DNA from: an uncultured Chitinophaga sp.
GTDB taxonomy: Bacteria; Bacteroidota; Bacteroidia; Chitinophagales; Chitinophagaceae
Assembly: GCF_902168175.1 (NCBI RefSeq)
Contig: NZ_CABHOU010000042.1
Location: 1 to 64,000 of the forward strand
Length of the DNA: 64,000 nucleotides
Direction of reading: 5' to 3'
The translations under genes were made by a program, and so were the position numbers. Every line of letters starts with the position of its first letter. Positions within the stretch are counted from its first letter, which is position 1. The notes under the pieces were generated by a model. The model was not told the origin of the DNA and made no database searches. It saw only the letters and a program-made list of their open reading frames with translations. Below, piece after piece: positions 1 through 9,353 of this stretch.

Positions 1-13
1 TAAACAATAACGC

Positions 14-1207
14 TTGAACAGGGAAATTATCGAAAGAGCAGATCAATTGCTGGAACTGGTACGGACCAAAAAAGCCGCAGCTGGTGATTATGACGAACTG
101 CTGCAACTTATGGACGCGCATACAGAGTCCTGGTTCACCGCGTATATACAAAGTTATTTCAGCACAAATAGTGTGAATGTGCCGCAACAGTCGCCTTCGT
201 CGCATAGTTCGGCCTGGCAGGCCATGTTGCGCGATGTGATGGATACAGATAAAACCGTTTCTGTAGAAACAAAAAAACGTTCTATACGTCCGATGCGTAC
301 CTGGTATTTCGCGGCAGCCGCCGTAGCAGTACTGGTGGCGGTAGGGTTAATGGTCTGGAATCGGGATGGCAATGAAATGGCTGTGCCCCCTGCCGGGCAG
401 CTGGCAGGTGTTAATATAGAACCGGGCAAAGATGGCGCGGTACTGACGTTAGAAGATGGCAGTACAGTAGTGCTGGATAGTTTGGGTAACGGACTGGTAT
501 CGTCGCAGTCAGGCGCGCGGGTGATGTTGCAAAACGGGCAGCTGGCTTACGAAGCATCCTCTCACGAAAGCGGTAAGGTAGCCTGGAATAACATTGCTAC
601 GCCAAAGGCCCGCCAATTCAGGCTTACGCTGGAGGATGGCACCAGGGTATGGCTGAACGCCGCGTCCAGCTTACGTTACCCTACCACCTTTAAAGGACCG
701 GAAAGAAAAGTACAGCTCACCGGCGAGGCTTATTTCGAAGTGGCTAAGACCGCAAAACAGCCTTTCCGCGTAGTGATCGGAGATTCTGCTACCGTGGAAG
801 TATTGGGTACCAGCTTCAATATCAATGCTTATGCAGATGAGCCGGTAGTGCGCACCACGCTGCTGGATGGCAGTGTACGGGTAACTAAAAGAGAGGAATT
901 TCTACAGTTACAGCCTGGTCAGCAGGCAGTCATGCAGCAGCATATTACGATCGAGCGATCTGTAAATATACAGGGCGCAGTATCCTGGAAAGATGGGAAG
1001 TTCAATTTCGAGGGTGCTTCGCTGGAAGAGTTTATGAGGCAATTATCCCGTTGGTACGATATAGAAGTAGAATACAAAGGGCGTACGCCAAAAATGAGGA
1101 TCAGGGGTAAAGCCGATCGCGACCTGCCATTGCAGGAGCTGCTGGGTGGCCTGGGCGACCTCGGCGTACGTTACCAGTTTGATGGCAGGAGACTAATTAT
1201 TCAATGA
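14..1207 (+). CDS. FecR family anti-sigma factor
   Basis: Inner-membrane anti-sigma factor that relays a signal from an outer-membrane transducer to an ECF sigma factor. The protein has a cytoplasmic N-terminal part (about 1-90), one membrane helix at about 96-114, a periplasmic FecR domain at about 192-290 with the usual L-x-D-G-T-x-V-W-L-N and G-E-A-Y-F-E-V motifs, and a C-terminal DUF4974-like domain at about 330-397. The start is a TTG at 14: an in-frame TAA lies at 8-10, and the next in-frame ATG (about 110) would cut into the conserved N-terminal helices. The partner is the STN-containing SusC just downstream. The sigma factor normally encoded upstream would lie outside the window. Family assignment is firm; the exact start is less so. 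Confidence 0.93.
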   Translation: MNREIIERADQLLELVRTKKAAAGDYDELLQLMDAHTESWFTAYIQSYFSTNSVNVPQQSPSSHSSAWQAMLRDVMDTDKTVSVETKKRSIRPMRTWYFAAAAVAVLVAVGLMVWNRDGNEMAVPPAGQLAGVNIEPGKDGAVLTLEDGSTVVLDSLGNGLVSSQSGARVMLQNGQLAYEASSHESGKVAWNNIATPKARQFRLTLEDGTRVWLNAASSLRYPTTFKGPERKVQLTGEAYFEVAKTAKQPFRVVIGDSATVEVLGTSFNINAYADEPVVRTTLLDGSVRVTKREEFLQLQPGQQAVMQQHITIERSVNIQGAVSWKDGKFNFEGASLEEFMRQLSRWYDIEVEYKGRTPKMRIRGKADRDLPLQELLGGLGDLGVRYQFDGRRLIIQ

Positions 1208-1245
1208 TAACAATGCCAACTTTAAAATCAAGCAAAATCTCAGAC

Positions 1246-1324
1246 ATGAAAAAGAAGTAACGTGAAGAGCGGCCATAAAAAAAGCCGGAGGTACTTGGAA
1301 CTACCGCCGGCCAGGTTAGGCTGA
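1246..1324 (+). promoter_or_regulatory. SusC leader with tiny ORFs and a hairpin
   Basis: The 183-base gap between FecR and SusC holds a four-codon ORF (M-K-K-K-stop, 1246-1260) and a hairpin at 1284-1311: a 10-bp stem with one mismatch (GCCGGAGGTA against TACCGCCGGC) and an 8-base loop. A second possible small ORF starts at the GTG at 1262, runs through the hairpin and stops at 1322-1324. No U-tract follows, so this is not an ordinary terminator. A similar short-ORF and hairpin layout precedes the SusC genes at 26722 and 44568. A role in attenuation or translation control is inference. Confidence 0.45.
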
Positions 1325-1390
1325 TCTCGAACAAATGCATCTCGCGAAAGAATTATCTGTTTATCATTTCAACCAAACTGTTGCAAAAGT

Positions 1391-4300
1391 ATGAAATTAA
1401 TCACTTTTTGTAACGGAGGGGCATTTATTGTCAAGCCCTTCCCGATATCAACCAAATCTGGGATCGCAGCCATCTTCAAGTGTGATCCGGCAATTAAAAG
1501 GAAAGTTCTAATGCAGGTTAAACTAATTGCCATCCTGTTAACTGGTTTTATGTGCCATGTGTCTGCAAAAACACATTCACAAACCGTTACCATTTCCGGC
1601 ACCAATTTAAAATTGGAGAATGTGCTGGCTGCCATAGAAAAGCAGACCGGCTATACTGCGCTTTACAATGAAGCTGATCTGAAAAATGCAGGAACATTCA
1701 ACCTTTCTGTGAGAGATTTGCCTTTAAAGTCGTTACTGGATTATGTGTTTACGGAGCAGCCGCTGGATTACACCATCAGGCGGACAACGATCTTTATCCG
1801 TAATAAACCGGTGATGCCTGGTAAAAAAGAGGAAGAGGCAGCTGCATTGCCACCTGTAAAGGGGCGCGTAACGGATTCTACCGGCAGGGTGCTGGCAGGT
1901 GTGAGTATTACCGTAACCAGGGGTAACTCGCCGATCGGGGTAGCACTTACAGACGCCAAAGGCGAATTCTCCATTGCCGTGGAAATGCAGAAAGGCGACC
2001 GGTTATTCTTTTCGTCTGTAGGTTTCGAAAGCCAGATGCTGACACTGGATAACCTGAACGCTACGGTAAACGTAACGTTGCGGCAGGCGGTAAAGGCACT
2101 CACGGCCTACGAGGTAACCGTTAATACCGGCTACCAGCGCATCCGTCCGGAGCAAAGCACCGGCGCGGTTTCGCAGATCGGTACTAAGGAATATGAATCC
2201 AGGATCAGCACTAATTTCCTCGACGGCCTGGTGAACAGGTTACCAGGTTTGATGATCAACAATAATGTAAACTTTACCAGCGATGGAAATAGTCGCCCAT
2301 TGTTCAATATCCGTGGTATCTCCACTATGTCGGCGAATGAAAGTCCGCTGATCGTAATTGATGGTTATCCTACAGAGCTGACGCTGAACATGCTGGACCC
2401 GAATGAGATAGAGTCTGTAACGATCCTGAAAGATGCAGCTGCAGCTACCGTGTATGGCGTAAGAGCCTCTAACGGTGTTATTGTGATTGTAAGGAAACAG
2501 GCTGCTGCTGGTAGACCAAAGTTTACTTTCAGGTCTACGGTAGGTGTTACACCCAAAGAGAATTACAACCGTTACAGGTGGGAAGATAATGCATCGTCAG
2601 TGGTGGCGGGTTACCAGAAAAACCTGTATTCGCAAAGCATTAACGCCGGTACCTGGAACCAGTTAGGTACGGGTGTAAGCAATGGCGGCACGGTGTCGCG
2701 TTCGCCCGTATATCTGATACTGGCGCAACAGGCAGCTAACATGATCACTGCAGAACAGGCATCCACTGCATTGGCAAATCTTGAAAGCTACGATAACCTG
2801 GATGATTACAGCAGGTTATTCGAACGTCCTGAAATAGCGCATAGCTACAACTTTAATGTTTCGGGGGGTAATGCTAATGCGTTGTACTACATTACGGCTA
2901 ACTATACAGGCAATCGTTTGGCAAAAATAAAGAACGATAACAGCCGGTTCCTGCTTTCTGCCCGGTCTACTTTAAAATTCACGCAACGCCTTTCCCTGGA
3001 ATTGACTACGGACTACCAGGAATGGTTCGCGAAGTCGGCTCCCACACCAGTTGCTGCTACGTATAGCCCGTTCGAGCGTTTCCAGGATGTAAACGGCAAG
3101 CCTAATGCCGTTACCTATTCAGGAAGTTTAACACCCACTTACAACGATGTGCTGGTGTCGCAGGGGCTTTATAATTTGCTTTATTACCCTTTGATAGAGG
3201 CGAACGAAGTGAGCGATAAAACGCATACGGTTAACAATCGTATCACTGCTAATTTTGTTTACGGACTTGGCGGTGGCTTTGATTTGCAATTCGGTGGTAT
3301 CTATGAAACTTCCCGTTCTGACATAGACCACCTGGCATCCGAATTGTCTTTTGATGCAAGGAGATACGTGAATGCTTACGTGGCGAGAAATACAGACGGC
3401 AGCCTGAAGTACAATGTTCCGAGAGGCGGCTATCTAAGGCAGCGTGATGCCAATACTTCTGGTTATACTGTGCGTGCGCAGTTAAATTATAATAAGAAGA
3501 TCGGTGTACATTCCTTCAATGGTATAGTGGGAGCGGAAGTGCGCAACCTGATCCAGGAAAGCAATATGTCTTCCTACTTCGGTTATAACGATGGCACACT
3601 GTTGCACCAGCCGATCGATTTTGCCGGTATTAACAACGGTACTGTCAGGGGTACATTTAACATGGGTGCCTCGTTGCAGAACATGTATACCAGTTTCTTT
3701 GATCAGCAATATGTAGAAGACCGCTTCCTATCGGCCTACGCCAATATGGTGTACGCTTACAAAAATACATACTCCCTGACAGGAAGTATCCGTATAGACC
3801 AGTCGAACCTTTTCGGTACCAACCCGAAATACAAGTATAAACCGCTTTGGTCTGGTGGCGCCGCATGGAACATCCATAACGAGGCATTTATGCAGGATGT
3901 GGTGTGGATCAGGCAGATGAAACTGCGCGCAGCTTACGGCTTCAATGGTAACGTAGCTAAAATGTCGCTTCCGCAGGTGATTGCACAGGCATATATCAAT
4001 CCTTATACAAATCCAGCCAGCGCTTCACTCAGGAAAATATCTTACGCCAACAGCAGCCTGCGTTGGGAGCAAACCAGCAACTTCAACGTAGGTGTGGATT
4101 ATAGCTTTTTCAGAAATGTGTCGGGTAGCGTGGACTACTACCGTAAGAACAGTACCGACCTGTTAGGCAACTCGCTGATCGATCCTACGATTGGCGCCAG
4201 TCCTTCCCTGATTAACAAGGCAAACATCCGCAACAATGGGGTAGAGGTAGCACTTCGCGCCGACTGGATCGCTAAACCAAATTTTAACTGGAATACCGGC

Positions 4301-5050
4301 CTTGTATTGGCCCGCAACACCAGCAAGGTGATGGAAGTGTACCAGAGGGGCGATTTTAATCCACAAACATTAAACGCGCTTGGCTTCGTGAAAGGATATC
4401 CCGTAGGTGCATTGTTTGCCTATCGCTGGGCGGGACTTGATACCGCCGGTTATCCGCTGGTATCGGATGGCAAGGGAACGAACTATCGTAGCAACATTAA
4501 TACGACAGGTAACGCCATGACCAAACTGATGGCCAGCGATACTTCCGGGTTTACGCATTATATGGGTTCTTCTATTCCTACTATCAATGCGGGTTTAAGC
4601 AACCGTGTGGATTTTGGGAAGTTTTACGTGTTCTGCATGATCAATTACTATGGTGGATTTAAAGTTCGCGTACCAAGGGCCAATCCGTCGCTGGCAAGGC
4701 CGCTGGAAGGCGCCGGTACTTACTGGAAAACGAAGGGGGATGAACTGACTACTGAGGTGCAGGGGCTTGCCGCTTACAATAGTGCGAACTCTAATAACGC
4801 TTACAATTATGCGGATAAATACGTGGTAAATGGTGATTACATCACACTGGGCGACCTTACGGTTTCTTACAGTTTAGATGACATCCCTGCTATCAAACGC
4901 GCGGGTTTCAGTCATTTCGAAGTGAAATGCCAGGCCTCTAATATTTACACGGTGGGCTTCAATAAGTATAACTACAGCATGGCTACCGGTGGCTTTCAGA
5001 AATCGTATGTAACGCCTACATACACGATTGCCTTATTCACCAACTTCTAA
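1391..5050 (+). CDS. SusC/RagA TonB-dependent receptor with STN domain
   Basis: Outer-membrane TonB-dependent transporter of the SusC/RagA family, 1219 residues. A secretin/TonB short N-terminal (STN) domain lies at about 68-138, a carboxypeptidase-regulatory-like beta-sandwich at about 157-235, the plug at about 250-370, and the rest is a 22-strand-type barrel ending in a hydrophobic strand with terminal Phe. The STN domain marks it as a signal transducer that contacts the periplasmic FecR. The first Met gives a 40-residue extension before a clear signal peptide that begins at Met41 (base 1511). Such extensions occur in this group, so either start is possible. SusD follows after 11 bases. 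The ligand is unknown. Confidence 0.95.
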   Translation: MKLITFCNGGAFIVKPFPISTKSGIAAIFKCDPAIKRKVLMQVKLIAILLTGFMCHVSAKTHSQTVTISGTNLKLENVLAAIEKQTGYTALYNEADLKNAGTFNLSVRDLPLKSLLDYVFTEQPLDYTIRRTTIFIRNKPVMPGKKEEEAAALPPVKGRVTDSTGRVLAGVSITVTRGNSPIGVALTDAKGEFSIAVEMQKGDRLFFSSVGFESQMLTLDNLNATVNVTLRQAVKALTAYEVTVNTGYQRIRPEQSTGAVSQIGTKEYESRISTNFLDGLVNRLPGLMINNNVNFTSDGNSRPLFNIRGISTMSANESPLIVIDGYPTELTLNMLDPNEIESVTILKDAAAATVYGVRASNGVIVIVRKQAAAGRPKFTFRSTVGVTPKENYNRYRWEDNASSVVAGYQKNLYSQSINAGTWNQLGTGVSNGGTVSRSPVYLILAQQAANMITAEQASTALANLESYDNLDDYSRLFERPEIAHSYNFNVSGGNANALYYITANYTGNRLAKIKNDNSRFLLSARSTLKFTQRLSLELTTDYQEWFAKSAPTPVAATYSPFERFQDVNGKPNAVTYSGSLTPTYNDVLVSQGLYNLLYYPLIEANEVSDKTHTVNNRITANFVYGLGGGFDLQFGGIYETSRSDIDHLASELSFDARRYVNAYVARNTDGSLKYNVPRGGYLRQRDANTSGYTVRAQLNYNKKIGVHSFNGIVGAEVRNLIQESNMSSYFGYNDGTLLHQPIDFAGINNGTVRGTFNMGASLQNMYTSFFDQQYVEDRFLSAYANMVYAYKNTYSLTGSIRIDQSNLFGTNPKYKYKPLWSGGAAWNIHNEAFMQDVVWIRQMKLRAAYGFNGNVAKMSLPQVIAQAYINPYTNPASASLRKISYANSSLRWEQTSNFNVGVDYSFFRNVSGSVDYYRKNSTDLLGNSLIDPTIGASPSLINKANIRNNGVEVALRADWIAKPNFNWNTGLVLARNTSKVMEVYQRGDFNPQTLNALGFVKGYPVGALFAYRWAGLDTAGYPLVSDGKGTNYRSNINTTGNAMTKLMASDTSGFTHYMGSSIPTINAGLSNRVDFGKFYVFCMINYYGGFKVRVPRANPSLARPLEGAGTYWKTKGDELTTEVQGLAAYNSANSNNAYNYADKYVVNGDYITLGDLTVSYSLDDIPAIKRAGFSHFEVKCQASNIYTVGFNKYNYSMATGGFQKSYVTPTYTIALFTNF

Positions 5051-5061
5051 ATTGTAACAAC

Positions 5062-6432
5062 GTGAAACTGTATCAATATAAAATAATTACGCTCCTGCTT
5101 TGTTGCCTGGTTTTTACCGGGTGCGACAAATACCTGGATATTACGCCGAAGGGCAAAAGATTGCTGTCTACCGTAGCGGATTACGACCAGTGGTTAAATG
5201 ATGAAACACTCATTTACGGGGCAGGAACGGGACAGGGCGTTACCAATTATTTAGGTGATAACATCGACATAGTAGGTATTACGAATCCGCCCACCACTGC
5301 CGCCGAATTGGTGTATACCTGGGCCCCGCAGTTTTCTACAGACGTTAACGCGGTACCTTACTTCTGGGGCGAGCATTACGGTAAGATCAACCTGTACAAC
5401 ACCGTGTTGCTCGGCATCGACGATGCCACCGGCGGCACCGGCAGCCAGAAAAGAAGCCTGAAAGCCGAAGCTTTACTGGGCCGGGCGTTGGAGTACTTTT
5501 ACCTCGTAAACTTGTACGGCAAACAATACGATTCAGCCACAGTGGCCCAGGATCTTGCAGTACCTTTTGTTACCTCCAATGATGTTTCGCAGTCTGTGCC
5601 AAACAGAAGTACGATCGCGGTGATGTATAAACATATGATCGATGATCTGAATGCTGCCATCCCCGACCTGCCGGATGATAACAGCGCTAACCGTTTCCGC
5701 GCCTCGAAAGCAGGTGCATACAGCGTACTGTCAAGAGTATATTTCTACGCACGTAATTATACAGATGCCAGGAGATATGCCGAAATGGCCCTGGGTGCTA
5801 CCAAAGCGGTGATGTTCGACCTTAACGGCACACTGCCTTTAACCGATATGTTAAGTGTTCGTTCAGACGCTATTTACGCCAGGATGATATTAGGCAACTT
5901 TAATGTAACGCTGGATTACATGCGCACTTTTGCCACCAACGACCAGCGTGTAAGAAAAATGTTCTACAATGTGGACGGGTATACTTTTGTCACAAGGGGA
6001 GCAACTTTATTTATCCCTAATTACCTCACCCCGGTGCTGACTTATGTAAACACGGGTACCTCCGTACAGGAAATGAAACTGATCATCGCCGAATGTGCTG
6101 CCCGCAGCAATGACCTTACGCTGGCACTGCAGCACCTAGATGAGGTACGTAAAAACCGTTTTACAACAGCCACTTATGTACCTTTTCAGTCGGGCGACCA
6201 GGAAACGGTATTACAGGAAGTGCTGAAGGAAAGATACCACGAGCTGGGCTTCAACTCCCTCCGCTGGTTCGATATGCGCCGCCTGGATAAAGAGAACAGG
6301 ATGCCTGCGGTAAACAGGTATAATGCACAGGGTGCTGTGGTAGCTACATTGCCGCCGCATAGCGACCGGTACACCCTGCAGATTCCTTTGCAGGCGATCT
6401 CCTTTAATCCGGGTATGGAACAGAATCCTTAA
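5062..6432 (+). CDS. SusD/RagB-like surface lipoprotein
   Basis: Nutrient-binding lipoprotein that caps the SusC barrel at the cell surface. It starts at a GTG (5062) and has a lipoprotein signal peptide with the lipobox F-T-G-C (Cys21), followed by the family N-terminus (K-Y-L-D-I-T-P-K-G). The TPR-like helical core is recognisable from Y-x-x-A-R-R-Y-A-E-M-A-L, and the C-terminal segment has E-R-Y-H-E-L-G-F-N-S-L-R-W-F-D-M-R-R. It is 456 residues, normal or slightly short for the family. Position directly after SusC and 18 bases before a lipoprotein gene supports one operon. Confidence 0.94.
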   Translation: MKLYQYKIITLLLCCLVFTGCDKYLDITPKGKRLLSTVADYDQWLNDETLIYGAGTGQGVTNYLGDNIDIVGITNPPTTAAELVYTWAPQFSTDVNAVPYFWGEHYGKINLYNTVLLGIDDATGGTGSQKRSLKAEALLGRALEYFYLVNLYGKQYDSATVAQDLAVPFVTSNDVSQSVPNRSTIAVMYKHMIDDLNAAIPDLPDDNSANRFRASKAGAYSVLSRVYFYARNYTDARRYAEMALGATKAVMFDLNGTLPLTDMLSVRSDAIYARMILGNFNVTLDYMRTFATNDQRVRKMFYNVDGYTFVTRGATLFIPNYLTPVLTYVNTGTSVQEMKLIIAECAARSNDLTLALQHLDEVRKNRFTTATYVPFQSGDQETVLQEVLKERYHELGFNSLRWFDMRRLDKENRMPAVNRYNAQGAVVATLPPHSDRYTLQIPLQAISFNPGMEQNP

Positions 6433-6450
6433 ACAACAAAAAGTAAAATC

Positions 6451-7389
6451 ATGCGTAGAATATATATAGCCATCATTTTGCCGCTCCTCGTATTAGTGGC
6501 GGCATGCAGCAAAGATGATAGCCCGGCGATGCTTCCGGAAGGCAGCGTGGCTTTCAGTCAGGCTGCCGGCCAGGATACGATCGTAATGCCGCTTTCTATC
6601 CTGAAAGACTCAGCGATCGTACTTGGTTTAAAAGCGGTGTTAACCGAAACCGCTTCAGGGGGTAAACACTGGGTAAAGTTTGCAGTAGATACCAACAAAA
6701 TAGCCGATTATCGTGCGCGGTTTGGTAGTGCCCTGTTACTTCCCACCACCAGTTATCTCTTTTTTAAGGCAGATGCGCAAATTGCAGAAGATACTTCTCT
6801 TTCTGAAGAAGGGCAGCTCAATATCGGGCAGCAAACGAAGCTGATCGAGTATAGTACCTACGTATTGCCGGTAGTCATTCAATCGGTAGATGGTAATGTA
6901 GACGGGATAGCCACGAACCGCGTATTGTACTTCGTGTTTAAAACCGGTAAACCCGCCGTGATCAATAAATTGGGCTGGACGATTGCCGCTTTCTCTTCTC
7001 AGAACGGTACATTCGCGCCTACTACACTGCTGGATGATAATAACTTAACAACTTATTGGGCCAGTAATATCCAGCAAACGATGCCTCAGTGGGTGAATAT
7101 CAGCTTTAACAAGGAGCTTACTTTCACTGCGTTGAATTATTATTTGCCTACTGCCTTACGGTACCCTACCCTGGGAGGTTATCCAACATCGATACAGATT
7201 GAAACCAGCATGGATGGCACTACCTGGACCAGCAAAGGTGTCTTTGCCGGCAATGTGGTAAACAATATGCAAACGATCCAGTTGGGCGAAACTAAGGCCA
7301 GGTACCTGCGTTTTACCGCACTGGCCTGTGTGAAGTATAACAATGCCTACGATGCCGTGTTTATCAGCGGCATTGGACTGGTTCCTTAA
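6451..7389 (+). CDS. DUF1735 / discoidin-like surface lipoprotein
   Basis: Lipoprotein of 312 residues with signal peptide and lipobox (V-A-A-C, Cys19). The region at about 30-165 resembles the DUF1735 domain found in accessory SusE-like proteins. The region at about 172-312 resembles an F5/8 type C (discoidin) fold: a conserved W at its start, the D-D-N-x-x-T-Y-W-A motif, and a closing A-R-Y-L-R-F segment. Both domains are typical of surface proteins that help a SusCD pair bind its ligand, so a binding role is likely, but the ligand cannot be read from the sequence. No catalytic motif is seen. Confidence 0.8.
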   Translation: MRRIYIAIILPLLVLVAACSKDDSPAMLPEGSVAFSQAAGQDTIVMPLSILKDSAIVLGLKAVLTETASGGKHWVKFAVDTNKIADYRARFGSALLLPTTSYLFFKADAQIAEDTSLSEEGQLNIGQQTKLIEYSTYVLPVVIQSVDGNVDGIATNRVLYFVFKTGKPAVINKLGWTIAAFSSQNGTFAPTTLLDDNNLTTYWASNIQQTMPQWVNISFNKELTFTALNYYLPTALRYPTLGGYPTSIQIETSMDGTTWTSKGVFAGNVVNNMQTIQLGETKARYLRFTALACVKYNNAYDAVFISGIGLVP

Positions 7390-7413
7390 TTATTAAATAA
7401 AAAACAACCATAG

Positions 7414-8547
7414 ATGAAAACGAAATTGATTCTTGCACTGGCCTGCAGCCTGCCTTTAGGCGCAATGGCACAGAAAGACTTTACACTTCGGGGTAAGGTA
7501 GGTAAAAAGAGCGCGCCCGCCATGATGTATCTTAGTTACAGCAAGGGCAGCGAAAAAGTATCCGACTCAGTATTATTGAAGAACGGAAGTTTCTCTTTTA
7601 CCGGTAAACTGGATAACCCGGTAATGGCTACACTTGTCCTTAAACACGATACGGCTAAGATCAAAAAATACGCCGACATCGATCATTTGATGTTCTATAT
7701 AGAGAACTCGGCCATCACCGTTACTTCACCAGACTCTGTTCACCGCGCCACGGTGAAAGGCTCTCTTACCAATGATGAAAGTAAGCTATTGGCTAACTTG
7801 AGGAAGCCTTATAAGAAAAGTGCCGATTCACTCACGAAGGTATATTACGGCCTAACGGCCGAACAGCGTAAGGATTCTTCATGGTTGGTACCTGCGGGGA
7901 AGGTCATGCGCGAAACGCAGAGGGGCTACGACAGCGTTTCAAGGGCATTCATCGCTTCTCATCCCAATTCTCACATCGCGCTTAATGCTTTTAACGAGAT
8001 AGAGCTGGCCTACAACTTCAATGCGGATACAGCTTCAGCCAGGTTTATGAAGTTGTCGCCTGCCCTGAGGGCCACTGCTACCGGTAAAAGCGTGGCCGAA
8101 AGGATAGAAACGGGTAAAAAAGCCAGCATAGGCAAAATGGCCATGGATTTTTCGGAGAAAGATACCACCGGCGCCATCGTTAAACTATCGGACTACCGCG
8201 GCCGATACGTATTGGTAGATTTCTGGGCGTCGTGGTGCAGTCCCTGCCGTGCAGAAAACCCTAACCTGCTGGTAGCGTACAATAAGTATAAAGATAAAAA
8301 CTTCACCATCCTGGGTGTTTCGCTGGATGATGAAAAAGCGAGAAGAGCCTGGCTGGGTGCCGTGCAGCAGGATGGTTTGCCCTGGACGCAGGTTTCTGAG
8401 CTGAAGGGCTTTAGTGCCGCATCGGCTAAGTTGTATGATGTAAAGGCTATTCCTACTAACTACCTGATCGATCCCAGTGGTAAGATCATTGGTAAGAATT
8501 TGCGTGGAGAGGAATTACATGCGGAGCTGGCAAAGTTGCTCAAATAG
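7414..8547 (+). CDS. TlpA/ResA-type thiol-disulfide oxidoreductase with DUF4369
   Basis: Exported thioredoxin-fold protein of 377 residues. A signal peptide (cleavage near A-M-A-Q) is followed by a DUF4369-type beta domain (about 20-130), a helical linker, and a C-terminal AhpC/TSA-TlpA domain (about 240-377) with the active site W-C-S-P-C (Cys275, Cys278) and the cis-Pro region (A-I-P-T-N). It would reduce disulfides in the periplasm or at the outer membrane. It is the last gene of the SusCD operon and is followed by a strong terminator. The same family occurs twice at the end of the sigma/FecR locus near 34-36 kb, so association with STN-type SusC seems systematic here. Confidence 0.92.
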   Translation: MKTKLILALACSLPLGAMAQKDFTLRGKVGKKSAPAMMYLSYSKGSEKVSDSVLLKNGSFSFTGKLDNPVMATLVLKHDTAKIKKYADIDHLMFYIENSAITVTSPDSVHRATVKGSLTNDESKLLANLRKPYKKSADSLTKVYYGLTAEQRKDSSWLVPAGKVMRETQRGYDSVSRAFIASHPNSHIALNAFNEIELAYNFNADTASARFMKLSPALRATATGKSVAERIETGKKASIGKMAMDFSEKDTTGAIVKLSDYRGRYVLVDFWASWCSPCRAENPNLLVAYNKYKDKNFTILGVSLDDEKARRAWLGAVQQDGLPWTQVSELKGFSAASAKLYDVKAIPTNYLIDPSGKIIGKNLRGEELHAELAKLLK

Positions 8548-8569
8548 TATTGCATCTATATCATCGTAT

Positions 8570-8604
8570 AGAAAAGGGCGCCTCGTGATGAAGCGCCCTT
8601 TTCT
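8570..8604. terminator. Bidirectional intrinsic terminator
   Basis: A perfect 12-bp stem (AGAAAAGGGCGC with its complement at 8593-8604) and an 11-base loop. It has an A-run on one side and a T-run on the other, so it can end transcription from the TlpA gene on the left and from the minus-strand lipoprotein gene on the right. Confidence 0.85.
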
Positions 8605-8615
8605 AATCACCTATC

Positions 8616-9134
8616 CTACCATCCCTTTTTTACCCTGAACTTACCCTCTATCTTCGCCTGTTGCATCAGCGCATCGCCATAACCGGCAGGGTCCATTAAA
8701 AAAGTGCCTTCAATAAATCCATCTTTTTCTCCCATAGTGGTAATGGTAACACCACCACCACTTACGTACATACCGGTTTCGGTTACATAATAGGGCACAT
8801 AATTGTTTCCGTCATCAATCAGGTAATGTGCATGCGTGCCCTCGGCAGCGCCGATAGCCTTGTAAGCGTGTGTGCCAATACCGCCCATCCAACGGATAAG
8901 GATCGAGCTGCCCACTTCGTCGCTGTCGAGATCGGCGATAGCATAGTAACCTTCCCTGAACTTTACCGCGGGGCCGGCCACGCGTTTTTGCCAGGCGCCG
9001 CCATCTACGCGGATCTGTATTTCGCCTTTAATGGGGCCGTTTTCTTCTCTCGGTTTTGAATCGCTCTCTTTTGAGCAGGACAATAAGAATACAGCCAGCA
9101 AAGATGCCAGCAGCAAATTGGGGTTAAGTTTCAT
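8616..9134 (-). CDS. Small hypothetical lipoprotein
   Basis: A 172-residue protein with a lipoprotein signal peptide (F-L-L-S-C, Cys20) and a predicted all-beta body rich in Gly and aromatic residues. The pattern of a short N-terminal linker, a strand with G-G-A-W, and an E-G-T-F segment near the end resembles the DUF6252-like small lipoproteins of Bacteroidota, but this is only a resemblance. It is a single-gene unit, convergent with the TlpA gene and divergent from the yceI operon. No function can be assigned. Confidence 0.75.
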   Translation of the reverse strand: MKLNPNLLLASLLAVFLLSCSKESDSKPREENGPIKGEIQIRVDGGAWQKRVAGPAVKFREGYYAIADLDSDEVGSSILIRWMGGIGTHAYKAIGAAEGTHAHYLIDDGNNYVPYYVTETGMYVSGGGVTITTMGEKDGFIEGTFLMDPAGYGDALMQQAKIEGKFRVKKGW

Positions 9135-9250
9135 TTTAATCTTTTTAGGTGTTAACTGTTTCTGTAAATAATGTGCGCAAGTTAGGCACGGCTATCAGTG
9201 CTGCAATGGCTGATGTGGTTGAACCGGGATAAATAGCGTATCAATTGAAA

Positions 9251-9266
9251 AGTGACCTGGATCACA
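9251..9266. promoter_or_regulatory. CRP-like operator, distal site
   Basis: AGTGACCTGGATCACA fits the CRP/FNR-superfamily pattern TGTGA-N6-TCACA with one mismatch. Its centre lies 37 bases upstream of the second site in the same promoter region. A Crp-type regulator with the matching recognition helix is encoded in this gene block (11379-11948). Confidence 0.65.
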
Positions 9267-9287
9267 TTATAACCCGCCCATTTCAAA

Positions 9288-9303
9288 TGTGATCTGCATC
9301 ACG
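9288..9303. promoter_or_regulatory. CRP-like operator, proximal site
   Basis: TGTGATCTGCATCACG is a near-perfect CRP-like palindrome (inner GTGAT-N4-ATCAC exact). A GAATTTTG at 9326-9333 is one base off the TAnnTTTG element. If it is the -7 box, this operator is centred near -43, close to the usual class II activator position. That placement is inference. Confidence 0.68.
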
Positions 9304-9353
9304 CAACCACCTCGCGATTACTTGCGAATTTTGAGTTATCAAAAACAAACAAC

